Below are positions 11,747 through 18,296 of a DNA stretch of 35,779 nt, in pieces. The notes beneath the pieces are model-generated. The model made no database searches. It saw only the letters and a program-made list of their open reading frames with translations, and was not told the DNA's origin. The position numbers and the translations under genes were made by a program. Source of the DNA: Thiorhodococcus minor (lineage in GTDB: Bacteria > Pseudomonadota > Gammaproteobacteria > Chromatiales > Chromatiaceae). Within the stretch, counting starts at the first letter, position 1; each line of letters opens with the position of its first letter. The stretch spans positions 1-35,779 of the forward strand of contig NZ_JAAIJQ010000058.1 in NCBI RefSeq assembly GCF_010820565.1. Reading direction: 5' to 3'.

Positions 11747-13015
11747 CTAGCGGCTTCGGTCCAGGCATGCGATCAGCGCCTCGGCGGCTCGATGGGCGCC
11801 GTCGATCTTCTCCAGCTCCCCGGCGATGTCCCGCGCCGCTTGCGCCTGTCCTTGATCGCCGAGCATCGACTCCAGTGCCGCGGTAAGCCGGCTCGGGCTC
11901 GATTGCCGGAAGGGGAGGATGCCTCCAAGACCGAGCCGCGCGGCACGTCGGGCGTTGTCTGGCTGGTCGAAGGACACGGGGATCAGCAGCTGTGGCCGGC
12001 CGGCGCGCAGGGCTTGGGCGAGGGTGCCGATGCCGGCCTGGTGGACCACCAAGGCCGCGTGCGGGAAGACCTTGGAGTAGGGGAGATAGTCGAAAGCGGC
12101 GACGCCTGACGGGAGATTGTCAGGTCGCGCGGGTCCGGTGATGAGGATGGCGCGGCGGCCGAGCCGGCTTGCGGCCTCGGCCGCCTGCTCCCAGAAATCA
12201 CCCGCGATCCACACGGCCGAGGACCCCAGCGCGAAGACGATGGGGGCTTCACCCGCCGCAAGGAAGCTGTCGAGCCTCCGAAGACTGTCCGGATCGCCTG
12301 CTCCGCCGTCGTAGACGGGGCTGCCGCAGATCCTGGTGCCGGCCGGCCAGTCGGGCTGCGCGTCGGCCAGGACGGGGTCGAAGAGCGCCAGGTTGAGGTG
12401 TGGCGAGAACTGGCCTTCGAAGAGTGCCAGGTGCTTCAGCGGCGAGACTCCAAGCTCTGCTCGGAGCTGGCGCAGCGGCGTCTCCCACCCCCAGATCAGG
12501 CGCTTGAAGAATCCGAAGGCCAGTCCGTGAAAGCGCGGGCCTAGCCCGCGCAGCCGAAACAGCCAAGGGTGCGAGGCGATCAGCGGCGGGTCGTAGCTGG
12601 ACATGAAGGTCATGGGGGCGAGCAGGGTCGCCGCCCAGGGCAGACCGCGGCGCTCGGCGACGATCGGCAGCGTCATCGACAGGGTGTGGGACACCAGCAG
12701 ATCGGCACCTGCGGAGGCCTCCATCAGGGAATCGTAGGCCGGGCGCAGATAGGGCATGACCACCTTGCGGATGAGACGCTCAGGGCCGTCGCGGACATCG
12801 AATAGGGTGGTGACCAGGGTCTGGTAGTCGCCAAGCTCCGCGACCGAGGGGCGCACAGGGGCGAAGCCGATGCCGGCCCCCTCGATGGTCTCGCGGTACT
12901 CTTCGGCCGTTGCGATGACGGCCTCGTGCCCAAGGTCCACCAGCGTCTTGGCGATCGCGATGTAGGGATGCAGGTCGCCGAGCGACCCCATGGTCGAGAA
13001 GAGAAAACGGCTCAT
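11747..13015 (-). CDS. GT-B glycosyltransferase (UGT/GT28-like)
   Basis: 422 residues. The N-terminus FLFSTMGSLGDLHPYIAIAK is the acceptor-domain start typical of GT28/GT1 enzymes (sterol glucosyltransferase, CrtX, RhlB and MurG relatives). The C-terminal half has the nucleotide-sugar binding signature YLPYSKVFPHAALVVHQAGI followed by GTLAQALRAGRPQLLIPVS and a DQPDNA motif. No signal peptide. The likely reaction is sugar transfer from a UDP- or TDP-sugar to a lipid or small hydrophobic acceptor; the substrate cannot be told. The ATG at 13015 overlaps the sirtuin stop (ATGA), implying translational coupling. The stop is 78 bp from the inverted repeat at 11568-11669. Confidence 0.88.
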   Translation of the reverse strand: MSRFLFSTMGSLGDLHPYIAIAKTLVDLGHEAVIATAEEYRETIEGAGIGFAPVRPSVAELGDYQTLVTTLFDVRDGPERLIRKVVMPYLRPAYDSLMEASAGADLLVSHTLSMTLPIVAERRGLPWAATLLAPMTFMSSYDPPLIASHPWLFRLRGLGPRFHGLAFGFFKRLIWGWETPLRQLRAELGVSPLKHLALFEGQFSPHLNLALFDPVLADAQPDWPAGTRICGSPVYDGGAGDPDSLRRLDSFLAAGEAPIVFALGSSAVWIAGDFWEQAAEAASRLGRRAILITGPARPDNLPSGVAAFDYLPYSKVFPHAALVVHQAGIGTLAQALRAGRPQLLIPVSFDQPDNARRAARLGLGGILPFRQSSPSRLTAALESMLGDQGQAQAARDIAGELEKIDGAHRAAEALIACLDRSR

Positions 13016-13809
13016 GAAGGTAACCACTGTGGTGGGCGTCGGCTCGGCCAGGCGGCTCGCAGGAGAGGCGGGAGCAGGTGCGCGGCGGTGCCGCGCAGAT
13101 TGAGAGCGGCGAGCGGATCCAGGGATGTCGGCTCGGGATTGATCTGCACGACCTTGGCGCCCTTGCGATGCGCGACTTGGGGCAGGGCGGCCGCCGGGTA
13201 GACCAGGGAGCATGTCCCGATGCTCAGCAGCAGGTCGCAGGCGCCGGCCGCCTCCTCGGAGGCCGCCCAGATGTCGGCCGGCAGCATCTCGCCGAACCAG
13301 ACGACGCCGGGGCGGATGTGATCGCCGCAGGCCGGGCAGGCGGGCGGGCGCATCGGCTGCCCGCGCGGTGCTTGGCCGGGGGCTTCCCGCGGCAGCGCAT
13401 GGGGCCTCCCGCAGCCTCGGCAATAGGGGCGATGCAGGCTGCCGTGCAGGCAGAGGACATCGCGGCTTCCCGCGCGCTCATGCAGGCCATCGACGTTCTG
13501 GGTGATGAGGGTCAGTCTCCGGGCGTGGCTCGCCAGCTCGGCAATCGCGCGATGGGCGGCGTTGGGCTGGCAGCCCAGAACCTGAGTGCGTCGCCACTCA
13601 TACCAGCCCCACACCAGGCTGGGGTCCGCGTCGAAGGCCTCGGGTGTCGCGAGCTGCATGGGATCGAAGCGCGACCAGAAGCCGCCCAGGGCGTCGCGAA
13701 AGGTCGGAATGCCGCTTTCCTGGGAAACGCCGGCGCCGGTGACGACGACGATGTGTGCCGCGCCGCGCAGCCAGGCGAGCAGCGCGTGCGGGAGCTGATG
13801 ATGGGTCAT
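13012..13809 (-). CDS. cobB: Sirtuin (NAD-dependent protein deacylase, class III-like)
   Basis: 265 residues. It has the Rossmann NAD motif GAGVSQESGIPTFRD (25-39), the TQNVDGLH motif, catalytic H122 in LCLHGS, and a zinc ribbon C130-x2-C133...C158-x2-C161. Y70-E-W-R73 gives the Tyr-x-x-Arg pair that in SIRT5 and E. coli CobB binds the carboxylate of succinyl- or malonyl-lysine, so desuccinylase/demalonylase activity is likely besides deacetylation. The product is cytosolic. It is first in a two-gene unit with the glycosyltransferase (ATGA overlap), an unusual pairing. The symbol rests on family similarity. Confidence 0.93.
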   Translation of the reverse strand: MTHHQLPHALLAWLRGAAHIVVVTGAGVSQESGIPTFRDALGGFWSRFDPMQLATPEAFDADPSLVWGWYEWRRTQVLGCQPNAAHRAIAELASHARRLTLITQNVDGLHERAGSRDVLCLHGSLHRPYCRGCGRPHALPREAPGQAPRGQPMRPPACPACGDHIRPGVVWFGEMLPADIWAASEEAAGACDLLLSIGTCSLVYPAAALPQVAHRKGAKVVQINPEPTSLDPLAALNLRGTAAHLLPPLLRAAWPSRRPPQWLPS

Positions 13810-13952
13810 GGCCTGCCGTGGTCCGAGCTGGGCGATGGGCTCGCAGGATGCCTGAGCGCAGCGCAGGGCTCGGTATCTGCTTTTTCTGTCGCGTTGTGGA
13901 GGCTGGGCGCCGAGCGCGCGGTCGTTTGCGCCGACTCGGCCGGGGCCGCGTC

Positions 13953-14162
13953 TCAAGCGGATTCGGACGACGGCGGGCACCCGCTTTCTGCCGGGGGGCT
14001 GGCGGTCGCCACGACCAGCGCGAGCTTGCCGCGGTGCGCCAGGCGTCGGTCGATATCCTGGGCTCGCTCCCAGTCCTCTGGGCGGTTGTGGATGATTGCG
14101 CTGAGGATGGCGTCGAGCCCTTCGTCGCGCAGTTGATCGCGTCTCCCTCGAATGACCTTCAT
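13953..14162 (-). CDS. Small protein of unknown function
   Basis: 69 residues starting MKVIRGRRDQLRDEGLDAIL, then IIHNRPEDWERAQDIDRRLA and a strand-like KLALVVATA before a Pro/Ser-rich end. It is predicted mostly helical and charged, with no signal peptide. GAGAGGG lies upstream of the ATG at 14162. It sits 143 bp before the sirtuin on the same strand, so co-transcription is possible. I do not recognise the family. Its size and charge would suit an antitoxin or a regulatory peptide, but nothing proves that. Confidence 0.5.
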   Translation of the reverse strand: MKVIRGRRDQLRDEGLDAILSAIIHNRPEDWERAQDIDRRLAHRGKLALVVATASPPAESGCPPSSESA

Positions 14163-14273
14163 GGTGGCCCTCTCGTTTCCTCGCTCCCGTCTGGTCTAGT
14201 CTAGCGCGTAACGCCTGTTGGGCCATTCGCGCCTGGCTTGGCTGGAGCGCCTGGACGGTATCGGAACGAGGAC

Positions 14274-14854
14274 ATGAGTCACGACCAGAACTTCAAGAAT
14301 CCGATCCTGGACGATCCACGCCAAGCACTGGCTTTCTTTGCTGCCGGCGACCCGATCGAGCAGCTTGCCTAGGCCGAGATCCTTCCGGTCCGTCAAGAGC
14401 AGCGCAAGGAGCGGCTTGGCGAGCGTTTCCGCGAGCTGGACGTGCCCTTGCTGGTGCAGTGGTCCGACGGTCGGCGCGAGGCCTTGCTGTTCGTCCTGGA
14501 GGAGGAGAGCGACCCGCGGCGCTTCGGGATCCATCGCCTGGCGCATTACTGCTTGGATCTCGGCGAGCTGCTGGAGACCGACCCGAAGAGGGCGAGATCA
14601 TGAGTACCTTTGCAGAGCGATTCATTCAGCAGGGCTGGGAGCGCGGCAGACTGGAGGGCGCCTTGGAGGGGCGTCAGGAGGGCGAAGCGGCGGTCCTCCT
14701 GCGGCAACTGCAATTGAAATTCGGCGAGCTTCCAAGTGCGGCGCGAGAGCGCGTCGCGGGAGCGGATGCCCAGACGCTGCTGACGTGGTCGGAGCGGGTA
14801 TTGACCGCGCGCAGTCTCGATGAGGTCCTCGACGCACCAGCATCCGAGGAATGA
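14274..14854 (+). pseudogene. Decayed Rpn-family recombination-promoting nuclease/transposase
   Basis: From the ATG at 14274 the frame reads MSHDQNFKNPILDDPRQALAF and matches the start of Rpn/DUF4351-type PD-(D/E)XK proteins as I remember them. An in-frame TAG interrupts it at 14370-14372. The same frame goes on (AEILPVRQEQRKERLG..., VQWSDGRREALLFVLEEE) to a TGA at 14601. There the text jumps to the C-terminal domain in another frame (MSTFAERFIQQGWERGRLEG...). Full-length relatives have over 100 residues between these parts, so the middle of the nuclease domain is deleted. One nonsense codon plus an internal deletion make this a broken gene. Confidence 0.8.
14600..14854 (+). CDS. Surviving C-terminal domain of the Rpn-type gene as a separate 84-residue ORF
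   Basis: 84 residues from the ATG at 14600, with GAGGGCGAG just upstream, to the TGA at 14852. It contains the coiled, Glu/Arg-rich segment and the DUF4351-like repeat (LLRQLQLKFGELPSAARERV...ERVLTARSLDEVLD). It is free of stops although the nuclease part is destroyed. In some Rpn genes an internal start is known to yield a small C-terminal product, so this could still be expressed; it could equally be residual. The ATG overlaps the stop of the upstream remnant (ATGA). Confidence 0.45.
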   Translation: MSTFAERFIQQGWERGRLEGALEGRQEGEAAVLLRQLQLKFGELPSAARERVAGADAQTLLTWSERVLTARSLDEVLDAPASEE

Positions 14855-14873
14855 TTGTCGCGGCGACAATCAT
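14851..14873 (+). terminator. Palindromic hairpin overlapping the stop codon of the Rpn remnant
   Basis: ATGATTGTCGC (14851-14861) is perfectly complementary to GCGACAATCAT (14863-14873) around a single G, an 11-bp palindrome that includes the TGA stop. It may act as a transcript-end hairpin or be a protein-binding palindrome; no T-run follows. Confidence 0.4.
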
Positions 14874-14898
14874 CGATTGGCTCGGCCTCCCGCTGTGA

Positions 14899-15126
14899 GG
14901 GTGGACGAGCGCAGAGACTGTGAAAGTATTCCGGGCGCACCGCGAAGATCGCATCTTGCCGTCGATTGGGCCGACGCAGGAGGCCCAACAATCAGCGCCT
15001 TGGGCCGACCGCCATGTTGGGCTTCGTACCTCAGCCCAACCTACGCAGAATTTCTTCACAGTCTCGCAGCGCAGTCCACCAGCGCCGGTGCGGGATTCGG
15101 TGGACTTCGCTTTCGCTCGTCCACCC
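14899..15126. repeat. Large nested inverted repeat
   Basis: The outer 13-bp arms GGGTGGACGAGCG (14899-14911) and CGCTCGTCCACCC (15114-15126) and the inner 11-bp arms GAGACTGTGAA (14914-14924) and TTCACAGTCTC (15055-15065) are perfect. Inside lies a copy of the dispersed repeat also present at 27799-27893. It looks like a composite mobile or REP-type element inserted between the Rpn remnant and petA. The rest of 14855-15272 shows no gene. Confidence 0.7.
14966..15059. repeat. Dispersed intergenic repeat, copy 1
   Basis: Begins TTGGGCCGACGCAGGAGGCC and ends CAGAATTTCTTCAC. It contains TTGGGCTTCGT and the partly complementary TCAGCCCAACCTACG. The same ordered blocks occur at 27799-27893 with substitutions, so this is a repeat family. 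Such TTGGGC/CCCAA repeats are, from memory, common between genes in Chromatiaceae. Confidence 0.65.
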
Positions 15127-15272
15127 TTGGGCCCTTTATTCCCGCTGCCAGGGTTGTCGTCCGCCGAGCTGCGCTCTGGCGCTCCGGAGCAGCGGTCAAG
15201 GGGTGAGCTCGAACCGCGCTGGCCGGTCTCGGCCGAGGCCGGCCAGCGCGCGGGGCGATGCCGATGGCTCGC

Positions 15273-15866
15273 CTAGGCGGCCGAGCGGTCTTCCCCGACC
15301 AGGAGGGTCGTGTCGTTGAGATAGGTGTGCTTGGGGATGACCAGGTTGGTCGGGGCTGGCACGTTCTTGAACACCCGCGCGGCCAGGTCGAACCGCGAGC
15401 CGTGGCAGGGACAGAAGAAGCCGCCCTTCCAGTCCTCACCCAGGTCTTCCGGGGCGAATTCCGGGCGGTAGATCGGCGAGCAGCCCAGGTGGGTGCAGAT
15501 GCCGATGGCGACCAGATACTCCGGCTTGATCGATCGGCTTGGGTTTTGGCAGTACTCGGGCTGCTGCGGGACTTCCGAGCTGGGGTCTACGAGCTTGGGA
15601 TCGTTGCTCGGCAGGGCCTCGAGCATCTTGGGTGTGCGGTGGACGACCCACACGGGCTTGCCGCGCCATTTCACGCGCAGCAGGGCGCCCGGCTCCAGCT
15701 TGCCGATGTCGGCCTCGACCGGTGCGCCTGCCGCCCGGGCGCGGGCGCTGGGATTCATCGAGGCGACGAAGGGGACCGCGGCATAGGCCGCGCCGACCAT
15801 GCCCACGGCCGCCGTCGCGCCGATCAAGAGCCGCCGTCTCGTCTGGTCTACTGTTTGGACGCTCAT
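15273..15866 (-). CDS. petA: Rieske iron-sulfur subunit of ubiquinol-cytochrome c reductase, stand-alone copy
   Basis: 197 residues. A twin-arginine-like N-terminus (TRRRLLIGATAA) is followed by one membrane anchor (about 14-36) and the bc1-type hinge FVASMNPSARARAAGAPVE. The [2Fe-2S] ligands are C124-T-H126-L-G-C129 and C152-P-C154-H155, with C129/C154 as the structural disulfide. All are intact. The domain faces the periplasm and passes electrons from quinol to cytochrome c1. petB and petC would be expected directly downstream on the minus strand, but that space holds repeats and an Rpn remnant, so this copy is isolated. The start at 15866 has GGAG upstream. It diverges from the ORP-like operon. 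Confidence 0.92.
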   Translation of the reverse strand: MSVQTVDQTRRRLLIGATAAVGMVGAAYAAVPFVASMNPSARARAAGAPVEADIGKLEPGALLRVKWRGKPVWVVHRTPKMLEALPSNDPKLVDPSSEVPQQPEYCQNPSRSIKPEYLVAIGICTHLGCSPIYRPEFAPEDLGEDWKGGFFCPCHGSRFDLAARVFKNVPAPTNLVIPKHTYLNDTTLLVGEDRSAA

Positions 15867-16158
15867 CAGCCATTCACTCCAGGCTCGACGCGGCCGGTCC
15901 TGGCCTCGCGCCAGTCGGACCGCGTCCGTTGCTCCAAGGGTTCGGTTCGCTGCGGGCATTCTGCAGCGTTTTCCGACTAAAACACCCTGACATCTGTCAA
16001 TGCAAAACGCACATATGTGCGATTTAATGCAGCCTGCTCGGAGCCGCAGGCCGACCTTGCACACGGCTGTCGCCCGCTCAGGGCGGCCTTGGCCGTTGGG
16101 CGCGCGGCAGCTCTTTCGACCCGCGCCGTGCGCGGCGCCAACGCTCAATGGAGATCCA
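15867..16158. promoter_or_regulatory. Divergent control region between petA and the NifX/MinD operon, with two palindromes
   Basis: CGCACATATGTGCG (16008-16021) is a perfect 14-bp palindrome. With one mismatched pair it extends to 22 bp (16004-16025), flanked by AAA and TTT. TGACATCTGTCA (15988-15999) is a second palindrome with 5-bp arms. On the minus strand TTGACA (16000-15995) could be a -35 box for petA, but no good -10 follows at standard spacing. The 22-bp palindrome is a good candidate operator for a dimeric regulator of one or both units. It matches no consensus I know. Confidence 0.5.
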
Positions 16159-16527
16159 ATGCCGGGAAGACGCAGACGGGCGAGATGCATCGATTTCGAC
16201 CCAGGCTACCTCTGCTTCAAGCCCTGCGGCCGACCTGGCCGCGGCACGGAGCGGATCAGTCTGCGCGCAGACGAGCTTGAGGCCATGCGCCTGGCGGATC
16301 TCGAGGGGCTCTATCAGGAAGAGGCGGCCCGTCGCATGGGCATTTCACGAACCACCTTATCGCGCACGCTCGCCGAGGCACGCCGCAAGGTTGCGGACGC
16401 CTTGGTTGGGGGCAAACGGCTCGTCGTCGAGCCGGATCCGAATCAGCCCCCGGCCGATGCGCAGACTGCTGGCGAGCGCGCACAGAGCCGGCCGTCAGCG
16501 GCGGCCGAAGAGACCAGACAGAGTTGA
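16159..16527 (+). CDS. DUF134 (UPF0251) HTH protein
   Basis: 122 residues. It starts MPGRRRRARCIDFDPGYLCF, the conserved beginning of the DUF134 family, followed by ISLRADELEAMRLADLEGLY and an HTH of sigma-70 region 4 type (YQEEAARRMGISRTTLSRTL, about residues 52-75). The C-terminal 30 residues are Pro/Ala-rich and disordered. The family is widespread in anaerobes beside NifX-type and MinD-type genes, so a DNA-binding regulator of this operon is likely but not proven. GGAG lies 5-9 nt before the ATG. It is first in the operon, 11 bp before the next start. Confidence 0.88.
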   Translation: MPGRRRRARCIDFDPGYLCFKPCGRPGRGTERISLRADELEAMRLADLEGLYQEEAARRMGISRTTLSRTLAEARRKVADALVGGKRLVVEPDPNQPPADAQTAGERAQSRPSAAAEETRQS

Positions 16528-16537
16528 GGAAGAAACC

Positions 16538-16900
16538 ATGAGAAAGATTGTCCTGACAGCCAATGACGACCGTGGATTGGACGGCGCCATGTCCATGCAT
16601 TTCGGCCATTGCACGCACTTCGTGCTGGCGAGCGTGGACCCGAACAACCAAGTCACATCGACCGAAGTGCACGTGAATCCCTATGCCGAGCGGCATGAGC
16701 CCGGCCAGATCCCCGAGTTCATCAAGGGCTTGGGGGCCGACGTGGTCGTCGCCGGCGGCATGGGGGCCAAGGCCGTGCAGTGGTTCCAACAGCTTGGCGT
16801 GCAGGTGGTGACGGGTGCGCGCTCAGGTGTCGGCGAGACGCTGGACGCCTATCTCGCGGGCGCCGTCTCTGGCGTGTCCGAATGCAATCATGAGCACTGA
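16538..16900 (+). CDS. NifX/NifB-type Mo-Fe(-Cu) cluster-binding protein
   Basis: 120 residues covering one dinitrogenase iron-molybdenum-cofactor (NifX) domain: MSMHFGHCTHFVL, then IPEFIKGLGADVVVAGGMGA and a Cys near the C-terminus (SECNHEH). The family binds metal-sulfide clusters without catalysing a reaction. The Desulfovibrio orange protein ORP, with a Mo-Cu-S cluster, belongs to it. The preceding stop is 11 bp away and GAGGA provides a ribosome site. Its neighbours (a second NifX-type protein and two FeS ATPases) point to a cluster-carrier role in an ORP-like complex and not to nitrogenase; no nif structural genes are in view. Confidence 0.9.
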   Translation: MRKIVLTANDDRGLDGAMSMHFGHCTHFVLASVDPNNQVTSTEVHVNPYAERHEPGQIPEFIKGLGADVVVAGGMGAKAVQWFQQLGVQVVTGARSGVGETLDAYLAGAVSGVSECNHEH

Positions 16901-16934
16901 TCCAGATTCTGCAAAGCCTCGGGAGGGCCAGAGC

Positions 16935-17429
16935 ATGAGCAAGATCCTCGCAACATCCACGGGTACGGAGCTTGATTCGGCCATCGATCCACGCTTCGGC
17001 CGCAGCCCCTATTTTGCCCTGATCGACCAGGACACGGGGGCGCTCGAGGCGATCCCCAACCCCTTCCTCGACGCCGCGAGCGGCGCTGGCACCCAGGCCG
17101 CTCAATGGGTCCTGGAACAAGGCGTGAGCCTGCTCCTGACCGGACGCTGCGGCCCGAAGGCGGCCGCGGTGCTAGATGGCTCGGGCGTGCGCGTGGTCGA
17201 GGGTGCCTCGGGTAGTGTGCGCGAGGCCCTGGAGCGGCTCAGCGCGCCTCGGTCAAGTGTCGCCCCCGTGGCTGCGGATGCACCTGCCGCCGACCAGCAG
17301 CGTCTCGGCGGTGCCGGCGGTCGTGGCGGCATGGGGCGCGGGCGCGGCCAGGGCCGGGGCGCTGGCAGGGGCTGTGGCGGTGGTGGGCGCGGCGCCGGCC
17401 GTGGTCGGGGCCGCTGCGGTCAGGGCTGA
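16935..17429 (+). CDS. NifX/NifB-type protein with Gly/Arg-rich tail
   Basis: 164 residues. Residues 1-100 form a NifX-type domain (ELDSAIDPRFGRSPYFALID...LTGRCGPKAAAVL). Residues about 126-164 are almost only Gly, Arg, Ala and Gln with two Cys (GRGGMGRGRGQGRGAGRGCG and on). The tail is low-complexity, positively charged and reminiscent of Gly-rich tails on related proteins of sulfate reducers; RNA, membrane or metal binding are all possible. The start at 16935 has GGAGGG 8 nt upstream. An in-frame ATG at 16890 overlaps the preceding stop but lacks such a site. Only 3 bp separate it from the next gene. Confidence 0.88.
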   Translation: MSKILATSTGTELDSAIDPRFGRSPYFALIDQDTGALEAIPNPFLDAASGAGTQAAQWVLEQGVSLLLTGRCGPKAAAVLDGSGVRVVEGASGSVREALERLSAPRSSVAPVAADAPAADQQRLGGAGGRGGMGRGRGQGRGAGRGCGGGGRGAGRGRGRCGQG

Positions 17430-17432
17430 GCC

Positions 17433-18296
17433 ATGACAGCGCTTACCATCGCTGTCGCCAGTGGCAAGGGTGGAACCGGCAAGACTAGCGTCGCGGCCAG
17501 CCTCGCGCTCTCGGCGCCAAGTGCGCAATACATCGACTGCGACGTCGAAACGCCGAACGGCCACCTCTTTCTGCGCCCGGAGATCCAGCGGCGCGGCGAA
17601 GTGCGCATGCGCACGCCGCAGATGGACCCGAGTCTCTGTACCCTGTGCGGCGCATGCGCCGAGGCTTGCGAATTCAATGCGCTGGCCGTGACCAGGGACA
17701 AGGTGCTGGTGTTCGCCGAGCTCTGTCACGGCTGCGGCGTCTGCGCCTACCTGTGCCCTGTGGAAGGCGCCGTGACGGAGGTCCAGCGCGGGATCGGTCT
17801 GCTCGAAATGGGCCAGGCCAAGGGTGCGGACGCGACCCAGCTGCAGTTCGCGAAGGGAAGGCTGAACGTGGGCGAGACGGGCTCGGTCGGCGTCATCAAG
17901 GCGGTGAAGCAGCATGCGACCCACGACGGCCTGCGGGTGCTGGATGCGCCTGCGGGCACGGCCTGTCCCATGGTGGAAACCGTGCAGGGCGCCGACTACT
18001 GCGTGCTGGTCACGGAGCCGACACCCTTCGGGCTGCATGACCTCAAGCTGGCGGTCGAGGTGGTCCGCCGGCTCGGGGTGCCCTGCGGCGTGGTGCTGAA
18101 CCGCTGCGACATCGGCGACGACAGGGTCAAGGACTATTGCGAGACGGAGGGCCTCCCGCTGCTGATGGAGATCCCCTTCGAGCGCTCCCTGGCCGAGGCC
18201 TATGCGCGCGGCCTTCCTTGGGTGGAGGCCAGACCCGAGTACCGCGACAGGTTTCACGGGCTTCTAGAGGCGATTCAAGGGGAGCTGGAGCCATGA
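17433..18296 (+). CDS. MinD-superfamily P-loop ATPase with inserted 2x[4Fe-4S] ferredoxin domain (first of two)
   Basis: 287 residues. The deviant Walker A GKGGTGKTS (11-19) and the switch CDVETPNGH are MinD/Mrp/NifH-like. A ferredoxin insert carries C69-C72-C75-C79 and C98-C101-C104-C108 (both CxxCxxCxxxC), enough for two [4Fe-4S] clusters. DAPAGTACPM and VTEPTPFGLHDL complete the nucleotide fold. The combination matches the paired ATPases of the Desulfovibrio orp locus and may drive metal-cluster assembly or electron transfer in the cytosol. It overlaps the next gene by ATGA, so the two ATPases should be made in equal amounts and probably form a heterodimer (inference). Confidence 0.92.
   Translation: MTALTIAVASGKGGTGKTSVAASLALSAPSAQYIDCDVETPNGHLFLRPEIQRRGEVRMRTPQMDPSLCTLCGACAEACEFNALAVTRDKVLVFAELCHGCGVCAYLCPVEGAVTEVQRGIGLLEMGQAKGADATQLQFAKGRLNVGETGSVGVIKAVKQHATHDGLRVLDAPAGTACPMVETVQGADYCVLVTEPTPFGLHDLKLAVEVVRRLGVPCGVVLNRCDIGDDRVKDYCETEGLPLLMEIPFERSLAEAYARGLPWVEARPEYRDRFHGLLEAIQGELEP

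Noticed and set aside
14370-14372. TAG in the Rpn gene as a recoded (readthrough) codon
   Set aside because: The gene also has a large internal deletion and frame change downstream, so simple decay explains it better.
15995-16013. PpsR/CrtJ photosynthesis-repressor site (TGT-N12-ACA) near petA
   Set aside because: The spacing is 13 bases and there is only one copy.
16040-16060. Possible sigma-54 promoter before the ORP-like operon (GG...TTGCA)
   Set aside because: The GG and GC elements are only 8 bases apart instead of 10, and the TGGCAC part is not matched.
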